Assembly (NCBI GenBank): GCA_947306495.1
Contig: CAMZGT010000011.1
Location: forward strand, 1-47,349
Source: an uncultured Acinetobacter sp.
GTDB taxonomy: Bacteria > Cyanobacteriota > Vampirovibrionia > Gastranaerophilales > Gastranaerophilaceae
Direction: 5' to 3'
Length of the DNA: 47,349 nucleotides
Shown: piece after piece, positions 34,844 to 41,816 of the stretch
Numbering within the stretch: the stretch's first letter is position 1
Layout: every line of letters starts with the position of its first letter
Notes under the pieces: model-generated
What the model was told of the DNA's origin: nothing
The model's input: the letters and a program-made list of their open reading frames with translations, nothing else
The model's database searches: none
Translations under genes and position numbers: made by a program

Positions 34844-35285
34844 ATTTGTAAAGAAAATGGTACTATTTTTAGCATTCTTAGGTATATATCTGCCTGCTTT
34901 CGCCGGTGGAGTAGGATATATAGATTATGAAAAAGTTTTTGAAAATTATCAATTCGCAAAAACTTCTATGAGAGAGATAGAGACAAAAGGACAGGAAATT
35001 CAAAAATATCTTGAAGCAAAAGAAGCAGAATTTAATAAACTTGAATCTCCGATACAAAAAAAGAAATTTGAAACTAGTGTTCAAGAAGAGTTAAAAACAA
35101 AAGAAGCTGCTTTTAACGATTTTAGAAATAAAAAAGAAGAACTTGTGTATCAAAGAATACATGCCGTAACGGAAAAAGTCAGGTTAGAAAAAGGACTGGA
35201 TGCAATTCTTGATGCAAGATGCATATTTTCAGGCGGAGTTGATATCACTGATACATTAATAAAAACTTTAAATAACACAAAATAA
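34830..35285 (+). CDS. OmpH/Skp-family periplasmic chaperone
   Basis: 151 residues from ATG at 34830, which has AGGAGG at the right distance; longer frames run inside the Omp85 gene. Signal peptide FVKKMVLFLAFLGIYLPAFA. The mature start GVGYIDYEKVFENYQFAK is the Skp signature, then a long charged coiled coil (about residues 50-125), then a C-terminal strand. It carries unfolded outer-membrane proteins to Omp85. Coupled translation with Omp85 is the usual bamA-skp order. Confidence 0.9.
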   Translation: MTATKFVKKMVLFLAFLGIYLPAFAGGVGYIDYEKVFENYQFAKTSMREIETKGQEIQKYLEAKEAEFNKLESPIQKKKFETSVQEELKTKEAAFNDFRNKKEELVYQRIHAVTEKVRLEKGLDAILDARCIFSGGVDITDTLIKTLNNTK

Positions 35286-35349
35286 CATAGCAAAAAAATT
35301 TTTTACAACTTTTATAAATTGTATAATTACAAATGTATTAAGTTATACT

Positions 35350-36981
35350 ATGAAAATATCCTTCGACACAACAAGAAACTCAAATATTTTTAAAAAAAAC
35401 GACATCTCTCATGAAAACACAAAGCTTACAAAAAGAGAGTCGGAAGTTGCATTGCTAAAAAAACAAAATAAAAGCGATGCTGAAATTATGAATGATTTAA
35501 ACATTAAAAGACGAACTCTCAGTCAGTACGATTTTTCCTGGAGAATAAAATTACAAAAAAAAGCGAATTCTACACAAAAAAACTTCAATGAACAAATAAA
35601 ACTTATTCAAGAAACACTAAATCTAGAATCTACGGAAGATGCTTTCAATATAGTTACCAGACTTTCTTTTCTGCCAAATAAAAAGAATATTGAGAATTTT
35701 AAAATAAACATAGGTAAAAGTGCAAAATTACTGGAAATTACAAAAGACGAATTCTTAGACGCCGCTCAAAAGCATCCGCAACTTTTGGTAATAAGACCTG
35801 AAATACTAAAAAAAAATGTTAATGAAATATCTAAAATTCTTAATATGACAGTTCAAGATTACATCCAGCTTTGTTTAAAAATCCAATCACTCTTTTATTG
35901 CAATCCCGAAACTATAAAAGAAAATATCAACAATTCAGCAAAAAGACTTGGAATCCGGAATAATGATTTTATAGATGCTTCAAAGAAAAATCCATACCTA
36001 TTATCCGGTAAGCCCGAAAGTATTGAAAATAGTGTAAAAGAATTGTCAGAAGCTTTAGAAATTCCCAAAGAAGTATGTGTAAAAATTTTTTTAAAAAATC
36101 CTTCTCTTTTTTATTGTGATGCACAAAAAATATTTAATAAAATTACTGAAATAGCAAAGTTTATGGAAGTACCAAAAGCAAAAATTATAAATATTATAAT
36201 AAAAAGACCTAATTTGTTAAGTTTATCGTTTGATACAATTAAGAAAATTGTGGAAACAGGAGCAACTACTTTCAAGATAAATGAAAATGAATACAAAAAA
36301 CTTGCGTTAAAAGCTCCTACTCTTATGTGGCAAAGACCCGAAACATTAGAAAATAACATTAAAAACAGCGCAAATTTGCTTGGTATAGATAAAGATATTT
36401 TTTTGAAAGCAGCATTGAAACGTCCTGAATTGTTCTATTTATCACCTGCTAATATAAATAATAATGTGGAAGAGTGCTGCAATAAGTTAAATATCAGCAA
36501 AAGCAACTTTATAAAATCTGCTTTAAGACAACCAAATCTATTCTATCAATCACCTAAAACTATCGAAAACAATATTAACAAGACAGCAGAATTATGTAAT
36601 ATAAGCAAGTCTGAATTGGTACAATCAGCACTTAAGCAGCCTGCTGTTTTTGTCATGAAACCTGAAACGTTAGCAAAAAAACACGAAATAAAATCTTATT
36701 ATAATAAACTAACTGATTTTATTCCTGATAAGCCTGCTTTTTACTTGGTTTCAGACGAAAAATTATTCAACGGAATTTTAGCATACATCACAACCAGATT
36801 AAAAAAACAATACACAAATTCAGGAATAAAAAAGATGGAAGAGTTTATTTTGTCTAACAAAGAAAAAACTTTAACATATAACATCCCAAATGAAAAAATT
36901 ACAAATGAATTTATTAAATTTGCTGAAAAATTTTCCCAGGATACCATTGGCAAAAATATTTTCAGGTTCATTACAAAATGA
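35350..36981 (+). CDS. LuxR-like HTH protein with nine 36-residue mTERF-like repeats
   Basis: 543 residues. Residues about 26-68 match a GerE/LuxR helix-turn-helix (LTKRESEVALL, DAEIMNDLNIKRRTL). From residue 119 to 442 nine uninterrupted repeats of exactly 36 residues follow, with a pattern like NNIxxxAxxLxIxxxxFxxxAxKxPxLFYxxPETIE; a degenerate one may precede (81-118). The conserved KxPxLF with a following Pro-Glu resembles eukaryotic mTERF repeats, which stack helices to hold nucleic acid. The C-terminal 100 residues are unassigned. No signal peptide. A TATAAT lies 29 bases upstream. Nucleic-acid binding is an inference. Confidence 0.75.
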   Translation: MKISFDTTRNSNIFKKNDISHENTKLTKRESEVALLKKQNKSDAEIMNDLNIKRRTLSQYDFSWRIKLQKKANSTQKNFNEQIKLIQETLNLESTEDAFNIVTRLSFLPNKKNIENFKINIGKSAKLLEITKDEFLDAAQKHPQLLVIRPEILKKNVNEISKILNMTVQDYIQLCLKIQSLFYCNPETIKENINNSAKRLGIRNNDFIDASKKNPYLLSGKPESIENSVKELSEALEIPKEVCVKIFLKNPSLFYCDAQKIFNKITEIAKFMEVPKAKIINIIIKRPNLLSLSFDTIKKIVETGATTFKINENEYKKLALKAPTLMWQRPETLENNIKNSANLLGIDKDIFLKAALKRPELFYLSPANINNNVEECCNKLNISKSNFIKSALRQPNLFYQSPKTIENNINKTAELCNISKSELVQSALKQPAVFVMKPETLAKKHEIKSYYNKLTDFIPDKPAFYLVSDEKLFNGILAYITTRLKKQYTNSGIKKMEEFILSNKEKTLTYNIPNEKITNEFIKFAEKFSQDTIGKNIFRFITK

Positions 36982-36984
36982 TTT

Positions 36985-37587
36985 TTACACGTTTTTTTCC
37001 GAATGCACATCTTTTTCAAAATTAAAAAAACGCATTATAGGATGAATCATGTGGTGGCTTATCTGAGGTGCAAGTATCGCCAAGCCTATTATTGATCCGA
37101 TAAACGTGCCCGCTTCAACAGTTCCCTTTATTAAATTATATTTTTCCGGTTTTTCTTTTGATAATAAGTCTTCTCTTAATACATCTTGCATAAATTTGTT
37201 ATCAGGCTTTATTTTAGTCAAAGACTCTTTTCTTTCGTTTAAATTCTTGCTTGCATACTTATAATATTGAAGATATTCTGACATATTTTTAAATTTATAA
37301 AACTCCGGATGAGTTTTTCCGAAATATTTTTTACCAAGCTTGTAAGATGAATTTTTAAAAATAGGTGGTATAACAGCTAAATACACAACTAGGCATATAG
37401 CTTGATATAAGAATTCTTTTGCCGATGCATATTTTTTTGTATCTTCACTTATATCATTATCTATAAGTATAAACCCGGGGCGTCCTATTGATTTCAATGT
37501 GGTTTCAATAGAAACCCGTGCTGCGGTATTTTGCGTTATATTTGCCAATGTAGAATTTGAAAGTCCGTTTGCAATAGCACTTATCAT
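36985..37587 (-). CDS. Hypothetical membrane protein, paralogue 1 of a pair
   Basis: 200 residues with two hydrophobic segments (about 62-78, LYQAICLVVYLAVIPPIF, and about 160-178, GTFIGSIIGLAILAPQI) around a charged Lys/Glu-rich middle. Family not recognised. It matches its partner at 37584-38177 in layout: RP followed by a D/T/K stretch, KY-A-(R/K)E-L, a first membrane segment, KKYF, and a second membrane segment ending in IxPIM. Start and stop share ATGA (37584-37587), so the pair is coupled. Confidence 0.6.
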   Translation of the reverse strand: MISAIANGLSNSTLANITQNTAARVSIETTLKSIGRPGFILIDNDISEDTKKYASAKEFLYQAICLVVYLAVIPPIFKNSSYKLGKKYFGKTHPEFYKFKNMSEYLQYYKYASKNLNERKESLTKIKPDNKFMQDVLREDLLSKEKPEKYNLIKGTVEAGTFIGSIIGLAILAPQISHHMIHPIMRFFNFEKDVHSEKNV

Positions 37588-38177
37588 AATCCACCTACTT
37601 TCATTCCGTTTGATACCGGATAATATGATTTAAGTGGTTGTTGCTTAATCATATTCTTATTCAAAGTGGTTTCCAAATTCAGCCTACAATTAGGCTTTTT
37701 AGAATTTTCTATTTTATTCATTATGGGTTTAATAGTTAAAGAACATACGAATGGTATAATAAATAATGCCGATACACAAACCCCTATAAAAGCCGTTGTT
37801 GATTTCAACTTGGGCAAATTTTCCTGTGCAAGTTTTTCAGCTCTATTTACTGCATTACAAATGTCTTCCGACTGTCCCCCAAAAATGTATTTTGCGTACA
37901 TTTTTTTTGACATGAAATATTTCTTATCTGCAAGTTTATTTGATATATAATCGGCCACAAGTCCGCTTAGATAATAAACAGGAATTGCAACAAGTTCAGT
38001 AAGTCCTTCTCTTGTTGCGGTATAGCGTTTTGTTTCATAAGATTCTTTCTTATCTGTCATTGTAAAAAGCGGACGGAAAAAACCTTTAGCAGCTGCGATA
38101 CCCATTGCAACAACAGCAGGACTATTGTTTTCTCCAAATTTTGTTAATATTTTTTCTAATCGTTGGGTAAAATTCAT
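37584..38177 (-). CDS. Hypothetical membrane protein, paralogue 2 of a pair
   Basis: 197 residues. Hydrophobic segments are at about 64-80 (LVAIPVYYLSGLVADYI) and 126-148 (TTAFIGVCVSALFIIPFVC). It shares the arrangement described for its downstream neighbour, which suggests an old gene duplication. The C-terminal tail of 40 residues is basic and unique. No signal peptide motif. Function unknown; no partner genes indicate a role. Confidence 0.6.
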   Translation of the reverse strand: MNFTQRLEKILTKFGENNSPAVVAMGIAAAKGFFRPLFTMTDKKESYETKRYTATREGLTELVAIPVYYLSGLVADYISNKLADKKYFMSKKMYAKYIFGGQSEDICNAVNRAEKLAQENLPKLKSTTAFIGVCVSALFIIPFVCSLTIKPIMNKIENSKKPNCRLNLETTLNKNMIKQQPLKSYYPVSNGMKVGGL

Positions 38178-38316
38178 GCTTATATATAACAGTTAAAAAA
38201 ATTTTTACACAATAACTTAACGGATATTATAATTTTTGTGAATACAAATATGATATGGAATTATCTTTTTCATGTTATTATTAGATTATGGTCTTAAAAG
38301 TTTTTAAGGAGATGTT

Positions 38317-38979
38317 TTGAAAAAAGTTATTGTTTTAAATTGCAGCCCGAGGAAAGGCTTTAATACAGCTCAATTGCTAAATGAAGCAAAAAAAGGGGCT
38401 GAATCTGTCGGTGCGGAAACTGAATATATTAATCTTGTAGATTTAAATTATAAAGGCTGCATGAGCTGTTTTGCCTGCAAAAGGAAAGGCGCTAATTTAG
38501 GCGGATTATGCGCTTGGAAGGACGAATTAAGCCCGGTTCTTGAAAGCATATTAGCTTCAGATGCCGTTATTATCGGCAGTCCTATATATTATTCATACCC
38601 TACAGGAATGTTTAGAAATTTACTTGAGAGGATGTTATTTGCAGGAGGGACTTACCTGTCAGATGAAAATGGCGGTTGGAAGAGAAACTTGACTCGAAAT
38701 ATTCCTGTCGGTTTAATTTATACAATGAACATACCTGAAATCATGTTGGAACAATTTAATTATCCTGCGATTTTATCCCCTAACGAAGCTTATTTAAAAA
38801 TGATTTATGGATATTGTGAATCTTTAAAAGTTTGCGATACTTATCAATTTAGTGATTATGCAAAATATGATTGTAACGTTTTTGATGAAGAACACAAAAG
38901 AGCAGTAAAAGAAACGCAATTTCCGAAAGACCTTGAAAAAGCTTTCAAATTAGGTAAAAATTTGATTAATATTTCTTAA
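38317..38979 (+). CDS. Flavodoxin-fold NAD(P)H-dependent FMN reductase
   Basis: 220 residues starting at TTG (38317) after AAGGAG. The FMN phosphate loop is LNCSPRKGFNTAQLL and the isoalloxazine region has GSPIYYSYPTG. A CMSCFACKRKG cysteine cluster after the first beta-alpha unit is typical of the iron-sulfur flavoprotein-like and multimeric flavodoxin group (NAD(P)H-dependent oxidoreductase, Isf-like), but only three Cys plus a later one are seen, so a 4Fe-4S site is uncertain. Role: reduction of quinones, metals or disulfides. Confidence 0.85.
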   Translation: MKKVIVLNCSPRKGFNTAQLLNEAKKGAESVGAETEYINLVDLNYKGCMSCFACKRKGANLGGLCAWKDELSPVLESILASDAVIIGSPIYYSYPTGMFRNLLERMLFAGGTYLSDENGGWKRNLTRNIPVGLIYTMNIPEIMLEQFNYPAILSPNEAYLKMIYGYCESLKVCDTYQFSDYAKYDCNVFDEEHKRAVKETQFPKDLEKAFKLGKNLINIS

Positions 38980-38987
38980 ATGACAAA

Positions 38988-38998
38988 TACATAATGTA
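38988..38998. repeat. Palindrome TACATAATGTA, copy 1
   Basis: An 11-bp palindrome just downstream of the flavodoxin-fold gene. Identical or complementary copies stand at 40098-40108 and 40247-40257. Here it precedes TATAATAC, a -10-like sequence, but no gene starts nearby on the plus strand. Confidence 0.45.
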
Positions 38999-39033
38999 TA
39001 ATACTAAAAACTTATAGTACAATTAACGTTTTG

Positions 39034-39678
39034 TTATTTTGCTATGATGCGCAAATATGATTTAATTTTTTCTAATTTGTATTTAAAAAGTCCTAGCAGT
39101 CCGCTTTTTCTGGCACATTCCGGATCAATAAGCACAACTTTTCCGTCTTTTGTTTTTCCGAATTGTTCACTTCGAAAATCTACAATTTTATACCCTTGTT
39201 TTTTTATTTTTTCAACTAATGAATATAAATCTTTTGATGCAACATCCTTTGAAATTTTTTCCTCTACATAATAATGACAGAAACTTTTAGGAAAAGCTTC
39301 GTCATACTCTTTAACCGACAAATCAAAATTCTGAGGTTGCCTGCCTAAAAAATGATCTCTTGAAGTAATTTTTAGAATATCACCATCATTCGTTTCAAAA
39401 ACAAATGCAGTTTGACCAAAATCTATCATCCCGTTAACTTTCAAATTTTTCAATTTTTTACTATTTGACAAATCTTCTTGTATTTGACCCAAAGTTTTCA
39501 TAACATAATACTTATAGCAAGATAGGATTCTTATAACTTTTTTATCGGAACTGATTTCAGACACAGCTTTATCTAACGGAATCGTATTATCGAAAAAGCA
39601 AGATTTGATAATATAACGTCCATCTTCATTTCTGGCATACGCATATTTGTGAGCTACACTAACATTTGAGGTTATCAT
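39034..39678 (-). CDS. Small protein-kinase-fold-like protein
   Basis: 214 residues, family not recognised by name. Several kinase landmarks are visible: MIDFGQTAFVFETNDGDILKIT (Gly-rich strand pair and a VxxK-like Lys near 103), a hinge-like YYVEEKIS (137-143), a catalytic-loop-like YKIVDFRSEQFGK (Asp 167, Gln 172 where Asn is usual), and a metal-site-like VVLIDPECA (Asp 185, DPE in place of DFG). The order and spacing are those of ABC1/Rio/BUD32-type small kinases. The C-terminal tail is basic. Active or pseudokinase cannot be told. Confidence 0.5.
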   Translation of the reverse strand: MITSNVSVAHKYAYARNEDGRYIIKSCFFDNTIPLDKAVSEISSDKKVIRILSCYKYYVMKTLGQIQEDLSNSKKLKNLKVNGMIDFGQTAFVFETNDGDILKITSRDHFLGRQPQNFDLSVKEYDEAFPKSFCHYYVEEKISKDVASKDLYSLVEKIKKQGYKIVDFRSEQFGKTKDGKVVLIDPECARKSGLLGLFKYKLEKIKSYLRIIAK

Positions 39679-40334
39679 TTTCTATAACTATTTTTACTAC
39701 TGTATAACTATTTATGTTTTTAGGCTATTTCAAAGTGGTTCATAGAACCTTAACAATTGAATGATATAACAAATTTTAATTTTAATCAATTGAAAGTTTA
39801 ATGCATGTATGTGTAAAAGGACAGTTGGTGTAAAGGTACTGTCTGTTTGAGAATTGTGAACAGGGAAATTGATAATTAAAATGTAGATATTTCTCTTAAT
39901 TTTTAAGAAATTTTTATAAATCAAGCAGCAAATGTAATTCTTTAAATCGTTTGTAAAGTTTTGTGAAGGTGAATTTTTCAAGATATTACTTCATTAAAAC
40001 GATTTTAAAAAAAATTTTTTAAATTTATTAAAGTTTTTTGAAATTTTGCCGTTATCACATGATGTCAATATTTTTTTACATATAGGTATAAATAATGTAC
40101 ATTATGTAATTTTTCAATTATTGCTGAAAATAGTTGTTCTTATTGACTTTTAGAAATTACATTTTTTTCTTGATATCCAAATTTTTGTCATTTTTTCATT
40201 CTCCACTTCTTGAAAGTGTTGATTTTACTGCGTTTCAATTTTCATTTACATAATGTATATACTTTTTACCTATCGAAACGCTACAAAAAAGTATAAGATA
40301 CAGTAGACACATTAAAAACGAAAGGAGCTACAAA
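39679..40334. promoter_or_regulatory. Long AT-rich control region upstream of the collagen-like gene
   Basis: 656 bases without a credible gene. At 39811-39850 it holds GTGTAAAAGGACAGTTGG followed by a second TGTTTGAG, a degenerate version of the tandem 12-mers of later spacers. Palindromes TACATTATGTA (40098-40108) and TACATAATGTA (40247-40257) are 149 bp apart; the second touches TATACT (40258-40263), a possible -10. A(n)T(n) tracts occur around 40006-40040. AAAGGAG before 40335 is the ribosome site. Confidence 0.5.
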
Positions 40335-40771
40335 ATGGCAGGAATATCAGGATATGGAAATTTGTATGAAAAGTTTTTAGCAGACGTAAGAAAGACTGCT
40401 CAAAAAAAAAAGCAAATGCACCAGGAGCTAGTGGAGCTACGGGTGCTACTGGTGCTGATGGTGCGTCAGGAACAAGTCGTTCTGATGGAGTACGACCGGA
40501 AAATGCAGATGAATTAATTAAAACATATTTCGATTGTTATTATAAAGTAACGAAATTAAAAAATACAATTAACTCTTTAAGTCATGAAGTACTTTCTCTT
40601 AAAGAACTAATAATAGAGCGACGCAATAAGGGTCAGCGTACAGAATACGCGGAAGAACGTATTGAAAATATTGAACACTGCCTGCCTTCATTAGTTTGTG
40701 AGTTAGCAGATGCGCAAGAAGCACTAGAAAAAGCTGAACGTAAATTATATGCAATTGGTGCACATAAATGA
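40335..40771 (+). CDS. Collagen-like coiled-coil protein requiring a -1 frameshift
   Basis: The ATG at 40335 with AAAGGAG is well placed, but in the start frame the protein ends after 60 residues without any family feature. If reading slips -1 at the A10 tract (40402-40411), the product is 145 residues: a 26-residue N-terminus (MAGISGYGNLYEKFL), a Gly-X-Y stretch PGASGATGATGADGASG, then a charged coiled coil to KLYAIGAHK and TGA at 40769-40771. The continuous 119-codon frame after the tract and the terminator after it show the shifted product is the real one. Mechanism: programmed frameshift, transcription slippage, phase variation or assembly error. Confidence 0.7.
40402..40446 (+). promoter_or_regulatory. 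Slippery A10 tract with downstream stem (-1 frameshift signal)
   Basis: A AAA AAG in the correct phase (40406-40412), the heptamer used by E. coli dnaX. Five bases later GCACC (40418-40422) can pair with GGTGC (40442-40446), with AGCT/AGCT inside. The spacing is ideal for -1 frameshifting. Confidence 0.55.
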
Positions 40772-41056
40772 GGTGACAAACATTGGGAATGGTAAACAAA
40801 TATCAACAGCATGGGTAGACTTCAGTCTACCCATTTGATTTTATTCCGGTTGACTAAAGTCAAACCTACAATTGAGTGAAAAAGGGTACAAGAATAGTGC
40901 AAAAAATGAGTAAAAAAGTGCAAGAAAAGTCACTTTTGGAGTAGTTTGAGTCAACTCATTTCCGACCTTAGAAAATAGGCAAAGTGCGGGATTCTTCGGT
41001 GCTTTGTACCTCTCATGTAAAAGAACAGTCGGTTTGACCTTCTTTAACACCTATTT
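40772..41056. repeat. Modular spacer 1 (before the toxin-antitoxin pair)
   Basis: Gene-free stretch (317 bases to higA). Besides the terminator it carries shared modules: a 24-bp stretch at 40925-40948 identical to 42765-42788, TTCCGACC near 40969-40976, and TGTAAAAGAACAG followed by the 12-mer CAGTCGGTTTGA (41026-41037). The 12-mer is the same as in the spacer before 44868. In other spacers these precede a TATA-like module; here the TA genes intervene. Confidence 0.6.
40811..40834 (+). terminator. Terminator after the collagen-like gene
   Basis: ATGGGTAGACT (40811-40821) pairs with AGTCTACCCAT (40824-40834), followed by TTGATTTTATT. A second small hairpin (TTGACT/AGTCAA, 40850-40863) follows. 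Confidence 0.7.
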
Positions 41057-41084
41057 TGACGGAGCCCATGGAATTCGAACCCAT
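41057..41084 (-). other. tRNA 3'-end-like fragment (possible attachment site)
   Basis: On the minus strand ATGGG-TTCGAAT-TCCAT (41084-41068) forms a T-arm with a seven-base loop containing TTCGAAT, followed by an acceptor-like GGGCTCC, a G and TCA. No tRNA 5' half is present. It abuts the higA stop. It looks like the 3'-end duplication left by integrase-type insertion into a tRNA or tmRNA gene. Low certainty, since no integrase is visible. Confidence 0.35.
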
Positions 41085-41088
41085 TTAA

Positions 41089-41385
41089 TTATGCAACTTT
41101 TAGAGAATAGCCTAATTCTTTAATAATCTTTAATGCCGTAGAAAGCTGTGGTTGTTGTTCGCCATTAAAAATTGCATAAAGATTACTTCTTGATATACCT
41201 GTCTTTTTTGACATTCCTAATATTGAATCTTTTGCACGAACGGCATACTCTAATGCTTTTACAAAAGCATTCAAGTCATTGTCTTGCAAAAATTCTTCAA
41301 AACCGATATTTATCCATTCTTTTATATCTTCATCAGTTTTTAAATCATCTAAAATATATTCGTTAAATTTTCCTGTATTTTTCAT
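41089..41385 (-). CDS. higA: HigA-type antitoxin (HTH)
   Basis: 98 residues from ATG at 41385. The N-terminus is a charged tail; the C-terminal half holds a helix-turn-helix (MSKKTGISRSNLYAIFNGE) and the family ending QLSTALKIIKELGYSLKVA. It follows the toxin gene with a four-base overlap, in the toxin-first order typical of HigBA. It would neutralise the toxin and repress the promoter through the palindrome at 41718-41727. Confidence 0.85.
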   Translation of the reverse strand: MKNTGKFNEYILDDLKTDEDIKEWINIGFEEFLQDNDLNAFVKALEYAVRAKDSILGMSKKTGISRSNLYAIFNGEQQPQLSTALKIIKELGYSLKVA

Positions 41386-41705
41386 TGTGATAACCTCCAT
41401 TCATCAAGAAGTTTTTGAGCACGCACAATATCTTTTGTTTGGTCGGATTTGTCACCACCATTGATAAGCAACACAACAACTCCGTTGACTTCTGTGTAAT
41501 AAATTCTGTAACCTTTACCAAAGTCAAAACGCAATTCCGAAATATCTTCCGATAACTTTTTATGGTCACCAAAGTTTCCTTCTTCTATGCGTAATATTCT
41601 TTGGTTTATGCGTTTTCTAAAACTTCCGTCAAGAGAATTCAACCATTCTGTAACTGGTGCTTTTCCGTTTGGAAGTTTCAGATATTCAATTTCATAAGTT
41701 TGCAT
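41382..41705 (-). CDS. higB: RelE/HigB-type toxin
   Basis: 107 residues from ATG at 41705, where the promoter geometry puts the transcript start. RelE-fold toxin of the phage-derived Gp49-like/HigB addiction-module group: WLNSLDGSFRKRINQRILRI, then LSEDISELRFDFGKGYRIYY, then LLINGGDKSDQTKDIVRAQK and the last helix LLDEWRLSQ. It would cleave mRNA at the ribosome. Codons upstream of 41705 overlap the promoter and are not counted. Confidence 0.85.
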   Translation of the reverse strand: MQTYEIEYLKLPNGKAPVTEWLNSLDGSFRKRINQRILRIEEGNFGDHKKLSEDISELRFDFGKGYRIYYTEVNGVVVLLINGGDKSDQTKDIVRAQKLLDEWRLSQ

Positions 41706-41711
41706 AATTAT

Positions 41712-41740
41712 ATTGTACTGCATGCAGGACACTTTGTCAA
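41712..41740 (-). promoter_or_regulatory. higBA promoter with operator in the spacer; likely leaderless
   Basis: Minus strand: TTGACA (41740-41735), 17 bases, TACAAT (41717-41712), six bases, ATG at 41705. The palindrome CTGCATGCAG fills 41718-41727 in the spacer, the expected place for HigA repression. Confidence 0.7.
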
Positions 41741-41757
41741 GATTTGTAATAAAAAAG

Positions 41758-41789
41758 CAATTTTTAAGAAGAAAAATACTTTATATAAA
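41758..41789 (+). promoter_or_regulatory. TATA-like promoter module of the transglutaminase-like gene
   Basis: CAATTTTT (41758-41765), 14 bases, TTTATATAAA (41780-41789), then 27 bases to the ATG. Identical spacing occurs at 43084-43115 and 45765-45796. The last nine bases before the box (GAAAAATAC here) are nearly the same in each. No consensus -35 is seen. Confidence 0.65.
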
Positions 41790-41816
41790 TATACTGGAAT
41801 TAATGAGGATTCTTAA

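Noticed and set aside
35704-36675. TALE-like DNA-binding repeats
   Set aside because: Length is 36 rather than 33-35 and the repeat core (KxPxLF, PETIE) does not match TALE/BurrH consensus; mTERF-like is the better fit.
40599-40799. Minus-strand frame within the collagen-like gene
   Set aside because: It is opposite the long -1 frame, has no ribosome site, and its codons mirror the coiled-coil coding strand.
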